Positions 6,728 to 12,343 of a stretch of 12,343 nucleotides of DNA are shown in pieces (positions within the stretch are counted from its first letter, which is position 1; every line of letters starts with the position of its first letter). Source of the DNA: CAYLPT01 sp964385645 (GTDB taxonomy: Bacteria > Armatimonadota > Hebobacteria > Hebobacterales > Hebobacteraceae); contig CAYLPT010000053.1 of NCBI GenBank assembly GCA_964385645.1, positions 1 through 12,343 of the forward strand, in the 5' to 3' direction. The notes under the pieces are model-generated. The model did no database searches and was not told the origin of the DNA. It saw only the letters and a list, made by a program, of their open reading frames with translations. The translations under genes were made by a program, and so were the position numbers.

Positions 6728-7614
6728 AGGGGCGTGTCGCGCGCGGGAACAGGGCCGGCGCGGCTGGCCTGCTCGAGGCCCTTGAGGTAGGCGAGGCCAT
6801 CGGTGAGCTTGGCCCGGGTGTCGCCCTCGGAGAAGTCCTCGAACGATAGCCACCCCTCGTAGCCAACGCGCCGCAGCGCAGCGACGATGGCCGACCAGTC
6901 GGCCTGCCCCTGTCTCAGCGGCGCCATCCGCCAGCGCCACTTGGTCGCGCCGGCCTGCTCGCCGGCCGGCTCCCAGAGGCAGTTTTTCACGTGGACGTGG
7001 CTGAGGTAGTCCCCGAGCAGCTCCAGGCCCATCTGGTAGTTCTCAAACCCCTCGACCACCATGTTCCCCGGGTCGAAGATGACGCCGACCTCGGCGGGGT
7101 CGAACTGAGACACCAGGCGGTGGGCCAGCCCGGCCGAGGGGGTGATGTTGCCCATGTGCATCTCGATGCAGGCCTGGACTCGGTGCTGGCGGGCGAGCTG
7201 GGCCACCCGGCGGAACTGCGCGGTGGCCTCGGCGAAGAGGTCGCCATAGGGGCGGGAGCCGTCGTAGCGGGGCGGCCCCACGCGGAGCTTGGGGCACCCC
7301 ACCTTCGCCGCCGCGCGCATCGCCGCCTCAACCAGCTCCAGGTCCCCACAGCCCATGTAGGTGCCCAGGATCGGCATCTGCAGGCCATGGCGGTCGGCGA
7401 TCACCTTCGCCCGCGCCAGGTTGCCCTCCACATCGGCGATGTCCACGGTGGCGCGGTTGCCGGACCAGTAGCCGATCTGGGTCACGGGCTCGGGGGCCTT
7501 CTCGGTCACCCGCCACTCCACCCCATCCAGGCCCACCTCGGCGGCCAGCGCGGCCGTCTCCTCGAGGTCGAGCTCGGGGCACATCACGCTGAAGACCGCA
7601 TAGTTCCAGGCCAT
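6724..7614 (-). CDS. Sugar phosphate isomerase/epimerase (xylose isomerase-like TIM barrel)
   Basis: A 296-residue AP-endonuclease-2-fold TIM barrel. The metal-binding residues of this superfamily stand at strand ends: Glu151 in CIEMH, Asp181 in IFDPGN, His208 in HVHVKN and Glu259 in SFEDF. The KWRWRMAPLRQGQADW stretch (225-240) is the usual segment before the last helix, where these proteins read GxGxxDW. Relatives isomerise or epimerise ketoses, inosose and similar sugars; the substrate cannot be read here. The ATG follows AGGGGAG at a suitable distance. It lies 58 bases after thi4 on the same strand, with a hairpin in the gap, and its stop codon is embedded in the desulfurase promoter. A link to thiamine synthesis is only positional. 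Confidence 0.85.
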   Translation of the reverse strand: MAWNYAVFSVMCPELDLEETAALAAEVGLDGVEWRVTEKAPEPVTQIGYWSGNRATVDIADVEGNLARAKVIADRHGLQMPILGTYMGCGDLELVEAAMRAAAKVGCPKLRVGPPRYDGSRPYGDLFAEATAQFRRVAQLARQHRVQACIEMHMGNITPSAGLAHRLVSQFDPAEVGVIFDPGNMVVEGFENYQMGLELLGDYLSHVHVKNCLWEPAGEQAGATKWRWRMAPLRQGQADWSAIVAALRRVGYEGWLSFEDFSEGDTRAKLTDGLAYLKGLEQASRAGPVPARDTPL

Positions 7615-7633
7615 GTCACTCCCCTGGCGCGTG

Positions 7634-7654
7634 GGGCGGAGGCGGCGTCCGCCC
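7634..7654 (-). promoter_or_regulatory. Hairpin between thi4 and the epimerase gene
   Basis: GGGCGGA (7634-7640) and TCCGCCC (7648-7654) form a perfect 7-pair stem with a 7-base loop in the 58-base gap. No T-run follows on the minus strand, so it is not an obvious intrinsic terminator. It may stabilise or process the message, or be chance in GC-rich DNA. Confidence 0.3.
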
Positions 7655-7672
7655 TGCCGCGCCCACCGGGCC

Positions 7673-8464
7673 CTAGGCGCCCAGCTTCTCGAGGGCCACC
7701 TCGGCGGCGCGCTTGCCCGACAGCAGCATCGCGCCGAACGTCGGCCCCATCCGCGGCAGCCCGAAGGTCGTCGAGACGGCCATGCCGGCCACGATCAGCC
7801 CCGGGTGGGCCTCCCCCGTGTGCTCCACGATCAGGTCCTCGGAGCGCTCGACCCACATGGCGCCGAAGCCCGGGACCTTCAGCAGCCCCCGCTCCTGGAG
7901 CTTCGAGACCACACACGCGTCGTGCCCCGTTGCGTCAATGACCAGCTTCGCCTCCAAGGCCACCGGGTCCACGCAGGTGATCTCTCGGGGCAGCGCGGTG
8001 ATGGGCGTCCAGTTGATCACCACCCCCGCCACCCGGTTGTTCTCCCGCAGGACAACGTCGTCGAAGATCGTCATGTTCGCGATCTTCAGGCCCGCATCAC
8101 ACGCGGAGGCGATCAGTTTCGCGCAGGCGTGCGGACCATCTGCCACGTGCAACCCGGGCGACACCTCCTGGTGGGGCACGCCGAGCTCGTCCAGGTCGCG
8201 GTCGGCCGGGCTCCTGACGGTGACCTTGTTCATCAGGTAACCGCCGAGCCAGAACCCGCCGCCGAGGTAGTTGTTGCGCTCGATCAGGAAGGCCCGCTTG
8301 CCGGCGCGGCAGAGCTCCCGGCCGGCGGTGAGGCCGGCGGGCCCGCCGCCGACGATGAGCACGTCGCTCTCCACGTGCTCCATGAACTCGCGCGCGAACT
8401 CCCCGACGATCGCGCGGGTGACCTCCTTCTCGCCCACCACGCTGAAGATCTTCTCAGGGACCAT
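7673..8464 (-). CDS. thi4: Thi4-family thiazole synthase (Cys-type) / ribose-1,5-bisphosphate isomerase homologue
   Basis: Thi4 makes the thiazole carboxylate moiety of thiamine from NAD, glycine and a sulfur source. The 263-residue product has the FAD/NAD dinucleotide-binding motif VLIVGGGPAGLTAG (35-48), IERNNYLGGGFWLGGYLMNK (61-80), VIDATGHDA (175-183) and the near-invariant C-terminal RMGPTFGAMLLSG (238-250). Cys164 in ITCVDP sits exactly where yeast THI4 has its sulfur-donating Cys205 (CCMDP); the archaeal Methanococcus jannaschii enzyme has His there and uses free sulfide. The family knowledge is established; the assignment of this protein to the Cys type rests on my by-eye alignment. 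The ATG follows GGAGGA at 8 bases. Archaeal relatives are often annotated as ribose-1,5-bisphosphate isomerase, a less likely reading with this motif set. A same-strand cysteine desulfurase lies two genes downstream. Confidence 0.9.
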   Translation of the reverse strand: MVPEKIFSVVGEKEVTRAIVGEFAREFMEHVESDVLIVGGGPAGLTAGRELCRAGKRAFLIERNNYLGGGFWLGGYLMNKVTVRSPADRDLDELGVPHQEVSPGLHVADGPHACAKLIASACDAGLKIANMTIFDDVVLRENNRVAGVVINWTPITALPREITCVDPVALEAKLVIDATGHDACVVSKLQERGLLKVPGFGAMWVERSEDLIVEHTGEAHPGLIVAGMAVSTTFGLPRMGPTFGAMLLSGKRAAEVALEKLGA

Positions 8465-8499
8465 CCAGGGCTTCCTCCGGCTTTCTCAGATTCACCGAC

Positions 8500-8533
8500 C
8501 GCGCCCGCCGAGACCTTGCTGACAGCGGGCGCG
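8500..8533 (-). promoter_or_regulatory. Stem-loop at the 5' end of the thi4 message
   Basis: A perfect 9-pair GC stem is formed by 8500-8508 (CGCGCCCGC) and 8525-8533 (GCGGGCGCG) around a 16-base loop. It begins at the predicted transcription start and ends about 35 bases before the thi4 ATG. Its position suggests a regulatory or protective 5' structure. It lacks the parts of a TPP riboswitch. Confidence 0.4.
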
Positions 8534-8540
8534 CTCCCTC

Positions 8541-8569
8541 ATGCTACCATAGCCGTCGGCCGCAGTCCA
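8541..8569 (-). promoter_or_regulatory. Candidate promoter for thi4
   Basis: On the minus strand TGGACT (8564-8569, 4/6) and TAGCAT (8541-8546, 4/6) are 17 bases apart, and TGG directly before the -10 box gives an extended -10 (TGN) element. The start site would be near 8534, about 70 bases before the ATG. This is weaker than the other promoters in the window. The rest of the 181-base gap (8465-8645) shows no gene and no clear terminator for the upstream operon. Confidence 0.5.
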
Positions 8570-8645
8570 GGGCTGGCGCACGCGCGCGTGACGATCCAGC
8601 GATCATGTCGCGGCGCTCTCCCCCGGGGAAGGCGTCCCTTCGGCG

Positions 8646-9827
8646 TCAGGCGCGGGGGGTGAGCCGGGGCGGATTCGCGTAGTCGTGGTACCGCTCGGCC
8701 ACCGCCGCGTCCTGAGCCCAGCCGCGGTGCAGCAGCACCCGGTAGTGGAACAAGAGCGACGCCCCCCGCGGCAGCAGGTGGCTGCCGTCGGCGGCGGGAT
8801 CGCCTGAGAAGTCGCGCCAGCCGAAGGGGTTGGCGGTGTACATCCCATAGTCCCGCACATGCCAGAACGTCGGGTGGCGGAAGCTGTGGGGGTGGTCGAA
8901 GACGGCGATGCCCACCCGCTGCCCGTCCACCTCGCCGCAGTAGTCGCACCACTGGGCCCGCCGGCCCCAGCACTCGGCCTCCCCGACGGCGCCATAGGAG
9001 TTCTCGATCACGCCGCCGTGGTCTCCGTCCATGGAGGGGGCGACGCGGAGGGCGAGGATGCCGCCCTCCTTGGTGTCGCCGAAGCGCACGTCGCACTCGG
9101 TAGCCGTGAAGCACACATCCAGGTCGAACAGGCGCGCATCCCCTGAGACCGCATAGGCCGTCAGCACCCGCCGCTCCTCCAGCAGCTTGCGCCCCTGCGC
9201 ATCGTTCCAGTCATTGAGCGCCCCCACCATCCCGAACACCGGCCCCCCGGAGACCGCCAGCAGCCCCCGATGGAGCTGCACCCCGTGCCCCTCCTCCTCG
9301 CTCCAGTTGTCGTTCCCGTTGATGTCCCCGTGCGCCACCCACAGCGACCGATGGTGCCGATGGTCGGTGGGCTCGCCGGGCACACCCTCGGCGATGGGCC
9401 AGCTCCGCGTCACCCGCACGCCCCCTGGCCCCAGCAGGGGGAAGAAGCACGGCCGGGCCGGGTTGTGCAGGTAGCGGTAGGCGGTGAGCAGCTCGCCGCA
9501 GACGCGGACGCTCACCGCGCCCTCGCCATCGTCCTCCACGGCCACGCCCTCGCCCGGCGGCGGGTCGCTCGCTGGCTCGAGGGTGATCGGCAGGCTCTCC
9601 CCGGCGGGGAGCTCGGGGAGAATGAAGGCGACGTAGGAGCCCGCCCGCCGCCCCGAGCGCTCCGACAGCGGGTGCGCGCCACAGGCCTGCGCGGCAAGCG
9701 CCAGTCCGCCGTCGGTGCGGGCCACAAGGCCGGGCGCGTCGGCCAGCTCAGCCGGCAGCTCGGCGATCACCGGGCACTGCCGGCGGTGGTGCGGGCCGGC
9801 GTGAACGATCAGCTCGAGTCTCGACAT
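8646..9827 (-). CDS. PmoA family / DUF6807 protein
   Basis: The 393-residue product carries the signature of the family called PmoA or DUF6807: RPCFFPLLGPGGVRVTRSWP (125-144), TDHRHHRSLWVAHGDINGND (154-173) with NWSEEEGHG after it, and C-terminal DHPHSFRHPTFWHVRDYGMY (311-330) followed by NPFGW. Despite the name in databases it has nothing to do with the membrane subunit of methane monooxygenase; family members are soluble beta-rich proteins found in sugar-degradation clusters, with no established reaction. The many conserved His, Asp and Trp residues suggest carbohydrate or metal binding. No signal peptide is seen. The ATG follows GGAGAG and lies 24 bases after the stop of the upstream epimerase, so the two form an operon. 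Confidence 0.88.
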   Translation of the reverse strand: MSRLELIVHAGPHHRRQCPVIAELPAELADAPGLVARTDGGLALAAQACGAHPLSERSGRRAGSYVAFILPELPAGESLPITLEPASDPPPGEGVAVEDDGEGAVSVRVCGELLTAYRYLHNPARPCFFPLLGPGGVRVTRSWPIAEGVPGEPTDHRHHRSLWVAHGDINGNDNWSEEEGHGVQLHRGLLAVSGGPVFGMVGALNDWNDAQGRKLLEERRVLTAYAVSGDARLFDLDVCFTATECDVRFGDTKEGGILALRVAPSMDGDHGGVIENSYGAVGEAECWGRRAQWCDYCGEVDGQRVGIAVFDHPHSFRHPTFWHVRDYGMYTANPFGWRDFSGDPAADGSHLLPRGASLLFHYRVLLHRGWAQDAAVAERYHDYANPPRLTPRA

Positions 9828-9851
9828 GGCTGCTCTCCAGGTCCGGCGCGG

Positions 9852-10667
9852 TCACGCCGGGAGGCATGCGCGCAGGTAGTGGAGGGAACGCCGGGCGACC
9901 TCCTCCGCCTCCTGCGCGAACTCGAAAGGCTCCACAGACACGTATCCCCCGTACCCCACCTCCCGCAGGGCGCCCAGGATGGGCCGGAAGTCCACCGCGC
10001 CAGACCCCGGCGCCTGCCGGTTCGCGTCATTGGCGTGGACGTGCCCAAGCAGGTCGGCCTGCGCGCGGATGGTCTCGGCAGGGGACTGGGCCTCGCTGCA
10101 CATCGCCTTCACGTCCAGGGTCAGCCGAAGGTTCGGGTGCCCGATCTGCTCCACCAGCCGGCGCCCCTCCGCCGCAGAGGTGACGAAGTTCGTCTCCGCG
10201 GGGCTCAGCGGCTCGAAACACAGGGTGACGCCGCGCTCAGCGAGCGCCGGCAGCGCCCCCTCCAGCGTCTCCACCGCCCACGCCCAGGCCTGGTCGGCGG
10301 AGACGCCCTCGAGCCGGCTGCGCTGCCCCGGAGAGCCGAACACCATCACCCGGCCCCCTAGGTCCGCGCACAGGTCGGCCAGGTGGCGCAGGTGGTCCCG
10401 GGTGCGCGCCCGCACCGAGGCCTCGGGGTGGCTGATGTGCAGGCCCTCCGGTTTCACCAGCAGCCAGTGCAGCCCGACGATCTGCAGCCCCGCCTCCTCA
10501 GCGGCCCGCCTCAGCTCCGCCCGCCTCGGCGCCGGCAGGTGCTCGGCCCGCTCTCCCAGTGTGAAGGGCGCGACCTCGACCCCCTGATACCCGGCTGCCG
10601 CCAGCGCCGCGCACACCGCCGGCCAGGGGCGGTCGCCGAAGCCCTCGTTGCAGAACGCGAAGTGCAT
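9852..10667 (-). CDS. Sugar phosphate isomerase/epimerase, tagatose/psicose 3-epimerase-like TIM barrel
   Basis: A 271-residue xylose-isomerase-like TIM barrel. The metal ligands expected for the family are Glu152 in LCFEPL, Asp185 in LTLDVKAM, His211 in GHVHAND and Glu246 in VSVEPF. FEPLSPAETNFV (151-162) and the GAVDF before the last helix resemble D-tagatose/D-psicose 3-epimerases and IolE-like enzymes; the substrate is not determinable. The frame is open upstream to 10805, but ATG at 10667 is chosen because AGGGGAGAAGG precedes it and MHFAFCNEGF is the normal family start. It is the first gene of an operon with the DUF6807 gene, and divergent from the DUF6775 gene across 114 bases. It is only distantly similar to the other epimerase in the window (6724-7614), so the two are not a recent duplication. 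Confidence 0.88.
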   Translation of the reverse strand: MHFAFCNEGFGDRPWPAVCAALAAAGYQGVEVAPFTLGERAEHLPAPRRAELRRAAEEAGLQIVGLHWLLVKPEGLHISHPEASVRARTRDHLRHLADLCADLGGRVMVFGSPGQRSRLEGVSADQAWAWAVETLEGALPALAERGVTLCFEPLSPAETNFVTSAAEGRRLVEQIGHPNLRLTLDVKAMCSEAQSPAETIRAQADLLGHVHANDANRQAPGSGAVDFRPILGALREVGYGGYVSVEPFEFAQEAEEVARRSLHYLRACLPA

Positions 10668-10733
10668 ACCCTTCTCCCCTGGGGTCGAAGGTTCGTCAGC
10701 CGACAGGCCGCTCCTTCGGCGCGGGCCGCCACA

Positions 10734-10754
10734 GGCGCGCCGGCCGGCCGCGCC
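10734..10754. promoter_or_regulatory. Imperfect palindrome in the divergent epimerase/DUF6775 intergenic region
   Basis: GGCGCG (10734-10739) and CGCGCC (10749-10754) flank a centre holding CGGCCG; the 21 bases are almost their own reverse complement. The 114-base gap separates two divergent genes, a usual place for an operator. No convincing -35/-10 pair is seen on either strand of this gap, and GC-rich DNA yields such palindromes by chance. Confidence 0.25.
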
Positions 10755-10781
10755 GAACTGCCCCTGGCGGGGCTGCTGCCC

Positions 10782-11597
10782 ATGCCGAGCGAGCCGCGCC
10801 TGCAACAGATCACCATCTACGACGACGGGGCCTCGCCCGCCCTCGACGCCGCCGGCGTGGGCGACTACCTCGCCGCCACCACGGGCTGCCGGCGCGTCGC
10901 GGTGCGCGGCTCCCTGCTCGCGGCGGACGCGGGTGCGTTGCCCGACCTGGCGCGACGCCTCGCGAGACTGAAGGTGAGGGACCCGGCCTCGCCCCCCGCG
11001 GAGGCCGAGCCGGCCCCCGCCGAGGTCGCGTTCGAGCGGCGCCGCCTGGAAAACGAGGACCGCGGGCCCTTTGGCGTCCTCTACGACGGCCTCGGCCTAC
11101 AGGCCCTGTTGGGTGAGCTGCTGCCCCCGGACCAGCGCCGCCTCGACCACGTCCACATCGCCTTCACCAACCGCACCATCGGCACCTGGGACCACGACGA
11201 CCTGCGCTATCACCTGCGCACCATCATCCTCGGCCTGCCCGCCCTCACCTCCACCACCGGCCTCGTGGAGGCCCCCGCCAAGCCCCGCGAGTTCTACCTC
11301 GCCCGCCAGCGGCTCAGCCTGACCACCCGCCCCGAGCTCGCCCATGCCCTGCTCATGGAGCAGTTCCGCGACCAGGTCCTGGACCACGATGACCCCCGCC
11401 TCACCGAGATCGCCAAGGGGTATGCCATGCAGGCGATCGTTTACCAACTCACCGGAGAGCCGTTCTGCCCCGACCCCGACTGCCGCCTCTACAACGCCCA
11501 CTGGCAGCGCGAGCTGCTCCGCGCGCAGCTTGGCGGGCCCCCCGAGTACTGCCCGCGCCACCAGGCGGTGCTTGACGCGCTGCGTGGGGGCCGCTGA
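10782..11597 (+). CDS. DUF6775-type protein (putative metallopeptidase family)
   Basis: The 271-residue product has a variable N-terminal third, with a Pro/Ala/Glu-rich linker at about 68-82, and then a conserved core: VLYDGLGLQALLGELL (99-114), HIAFTNRTIGTWDHDDLRYH (125-144), ILGLPALTSTTGLVEAPAKP (149-168) and REFYLARQ. The C-terminus holds CPDPDC (229-234) and YCPRH (256-260), giving a candidate Cys3-His metal site. I recognise the core as the family labelled DUF6775, putative metallopeptidase, known mainly from archaea and some bacteria; no HExxH is present, so peptidase activity is unproven. The Cys/His cluster recalls the structural zinc site of archaemetzincins, but this is only a resemblance. 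The frame is open upstream, but ATG at 10782 is the last plausible start before the fold; its Shine-Dalgarno (GGCGGGG) is poor. It converges on the beta-galactosidase-like gene with a 10-base gap. Confidence 0.65.
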   Translation: MPSEPRLQQITIYDDGASPALDAAGVGDYLAATTGCRRVAVRGSLLAADAGALPDLARRLARLKVRDPASPPAEAEPAPAEVAFERRRLENEDRGPFGVLYDGLGLQALLGELLPPDQRRLDHVHIAFTNRTIGTWDHDDLRYHLRTIILGLPALTSTTGLVEAPAKPREFYLARQRLSLTTRPELAHALLMEQFRDQVLDHDDPRLTEIAKGYAMQAIVYQLTGEPFCPDPDCRLYNAHWQRELLRAQLGGPPEYCPRHQAVLDALRGGR

Positions 11598-11607
11598 GCC
11601 GCCCTGC

Positions 11608-12343
11608 TCAGTAGCGGATCTCCACCCTCCGGCGCCGCGTCATGTGCTCCCGGTCGGCGGAGACCGCCACCCGATACAGCCCCGTGTCGGACCCCGGCCC
11701 GTAGAGCGCGGCCGCCAGCACGTTCTCCTCGCCCTTCCGCAGCGGCGGCGCCGGCAGCGGAACGGCGTACTCGCCACCGGCAGCGAGCGTCGCCAGCCGC
11801 GCGCCGTTGAGATACAGCTCCCCGGCGCCCCGGACGCTGATCTGGAGCCGATACGGGATGCGCCAGTCGGGTGCGCTAGGCGTCGCGAAGGGCACCCGAT
11901 ACCAGCCGATCCCCGCCACCTCCGCCAGCCGCCGGCCCTGCTCCCGCCACGCGCCCAGGCGCACGAAGTGCCACCGCCGCACATCCACCTCCGCGCCCTG
12001 CCAGCCCAACTCCTCCCCAGCAAGGCGATCGCTCATCTCCCACTCAGCCGCCACCTCCTCGCCCCCCGGCCCCAGCAGCCTTACCTCCGGCAGCCCAGCG
12101 CCATCCCTGATCCCAGGCGCCCCCGGCGCGCGCGGCAGCAGGTGCGTCACCACCAGGACCTCGTTCTCCCCCTCCTCCAGCAGCTCGCCCACCTGAACCG
12201 TCGCCTCCCCCGCGTCGGCCGACATCTCGGCCACGAGCACGCCGTTGACGAACACCAGCCGCGGCCCGCCTCCGCCCCTCACCTCCACCCGCTCCACCCC
12301 GCCTGGCCTGAAGCGCGCCCGCTGCCGCACGAACCCCGACGTG
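11608..12343 (-). CDS. C-terminal part of a beta-galactosidase-like (GH35-type) jelly-roll protein, N-terminus outside the window
   Basis: The frame is open through the right edge (TSGF precedes the first internal GTG at 12330), so this is the last 244 residues of a larger protein. Two beta-sandwich blocks are visible. The first (about 10-90) has a VFVNGVLVAEM strand pair and LLEEGENEVLVVTH. The second (about 125-225) has GIGWYRVPFATP, LYLNGARLATL and LRKGEENVLAAALYG. The pair of a GWYR strand, an LYLNG(x)RLA strand and a GENxLA strand is characteristic of the C-terminal jelly-roll domains of GH35 and related beta-galactosidases, which bind sugar or pack on the catalytic barrel. The catalytic domain is not in view, so the activity and family are inferred. 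It ends in a basic tail, RRRRVEIRY. It is convergent with the DUF6775 gene. Confidence 0.65.
   Translation of the reverse strand, partial: TSGFVRQRARFRPGGVERVEVRGGGGPRLVFVNGVLVAEMSADAGEATVQVGELLEEGENEVLVVTHLLPRAPGAPGIRDGAGLPEVRLLGPGGEEVAAEWEMSDRLAGEELGWQGAEVDVRRWHFVRLGAWREQGRRLAEVAGIGWYRVPFATPSAPDWRIPYRLQISVRGAGELYLNGARLATLAAGGEYAVPLPAPPLRKGEENVLAAALYGPGSDTGLYRVAVSADREHMTRRRRVEIRY

Noticed and set aside
5620..6849. 409-codon open frame on the plus strand
   Set aside because: It is antisense to the cysteine desulfurase, whose catalytic Lys and Cys motifs settle which strand is coding.
8465..8533. TPP riboswitch in the thi4 leader, suggested by CTGAGA at 8484-8489
   Set aside because: The leader is too short and the other conserved TPP segments are missing; a single hexamer match is not enough.
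6724..10667. The two TIM-barrel epimerases as a recent tandem duplication flanking thi4
   Set aside because: They share only the superfamily metal-site pattern; lengths, N-termini and motif wording differ throughout.
11598..11607. Shared bidirectional terminator between the convergent DUF6775 and beta-galactosidase-like genes
   Set aside because: The 10-base gap and adjoining gene ends show no convincing stem with a T-run.

Overview
The window is uniformly GC-rich (roughly 70% by eye), densely coded bacterial DNA with no insertion sequence, CRISPR array, rRNA or phage gene. The gene mix (two xylose-isomerase-like TIM-barrel epimerases, a PmoA/DUF6807 protein, the end of a beta-galactosidase-like enzyme, a Thi4-type thiazole synthase, a DUF6775 protein and a very large GNAT fusion) suggests a chromosome from Armatimonadota or a similarly carbohydrate-oriented, poorly cultured phylum such as Planctomycetota or Chloroflexota. 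The phylum is an inference from gene content and was not tested.

Layout. 1-1675 (minus): purN, followed after 4 bases by a polytopic GT-C/ArnT-like glycosyltransferase that runs off the left edge. 1676-1992: a 317-base divergent intergenic region with a near-consensus sigma70 promoter (TTGACA, 17 bases, TATCAT) firing rightward, then a roughly 225-base structured leader. 1993-5154 (plus): a 1053-residue protein with an N-terminal GNAT acetyltransferase and a long beta-rich remainder. 5228-5300 (minus): tRNA-Lys(CTT) with its own clear promoter. 5428-8464 (minus): a thi4 / TIM-barrel epimerase / NifS-IscS cysteine desulfurase run. thi4 has a candidate promoter and a hairpin at its 5' end; the desulfurase has a second promoter whose -35 box overlaps the upstream stop codon. 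8646-10667 (minus): a second epimerase followed by a PmoA/DUF6807 protein, as a two-gene operon. 10782-11597 (plus): a DUF6775-type protein with a C-terminal Cys/His cluster. 11608-12343 (minus): the C-terminal part of a beta-galactosidase-like jelly-roll protein that runs off the right edge.

How the genes may work together. The thi4 run joins thiazole synthesis to a cysteine desulfurase. The Thi4 here carries a cysteine at the position of the self-sacrificing sulfur-donor cysteine of yeast THI4, so sulfur supply is a natural theme of the locus. The right-hand part (epimerase, DUF6807, beta-galactosidase-like protein) reads as sugar catabolism. purN and tRNA-Lys are housekeeping. The least explained elements are the GNAT giant and the structured leader before it, followed by the Cys-type thi4 locus.
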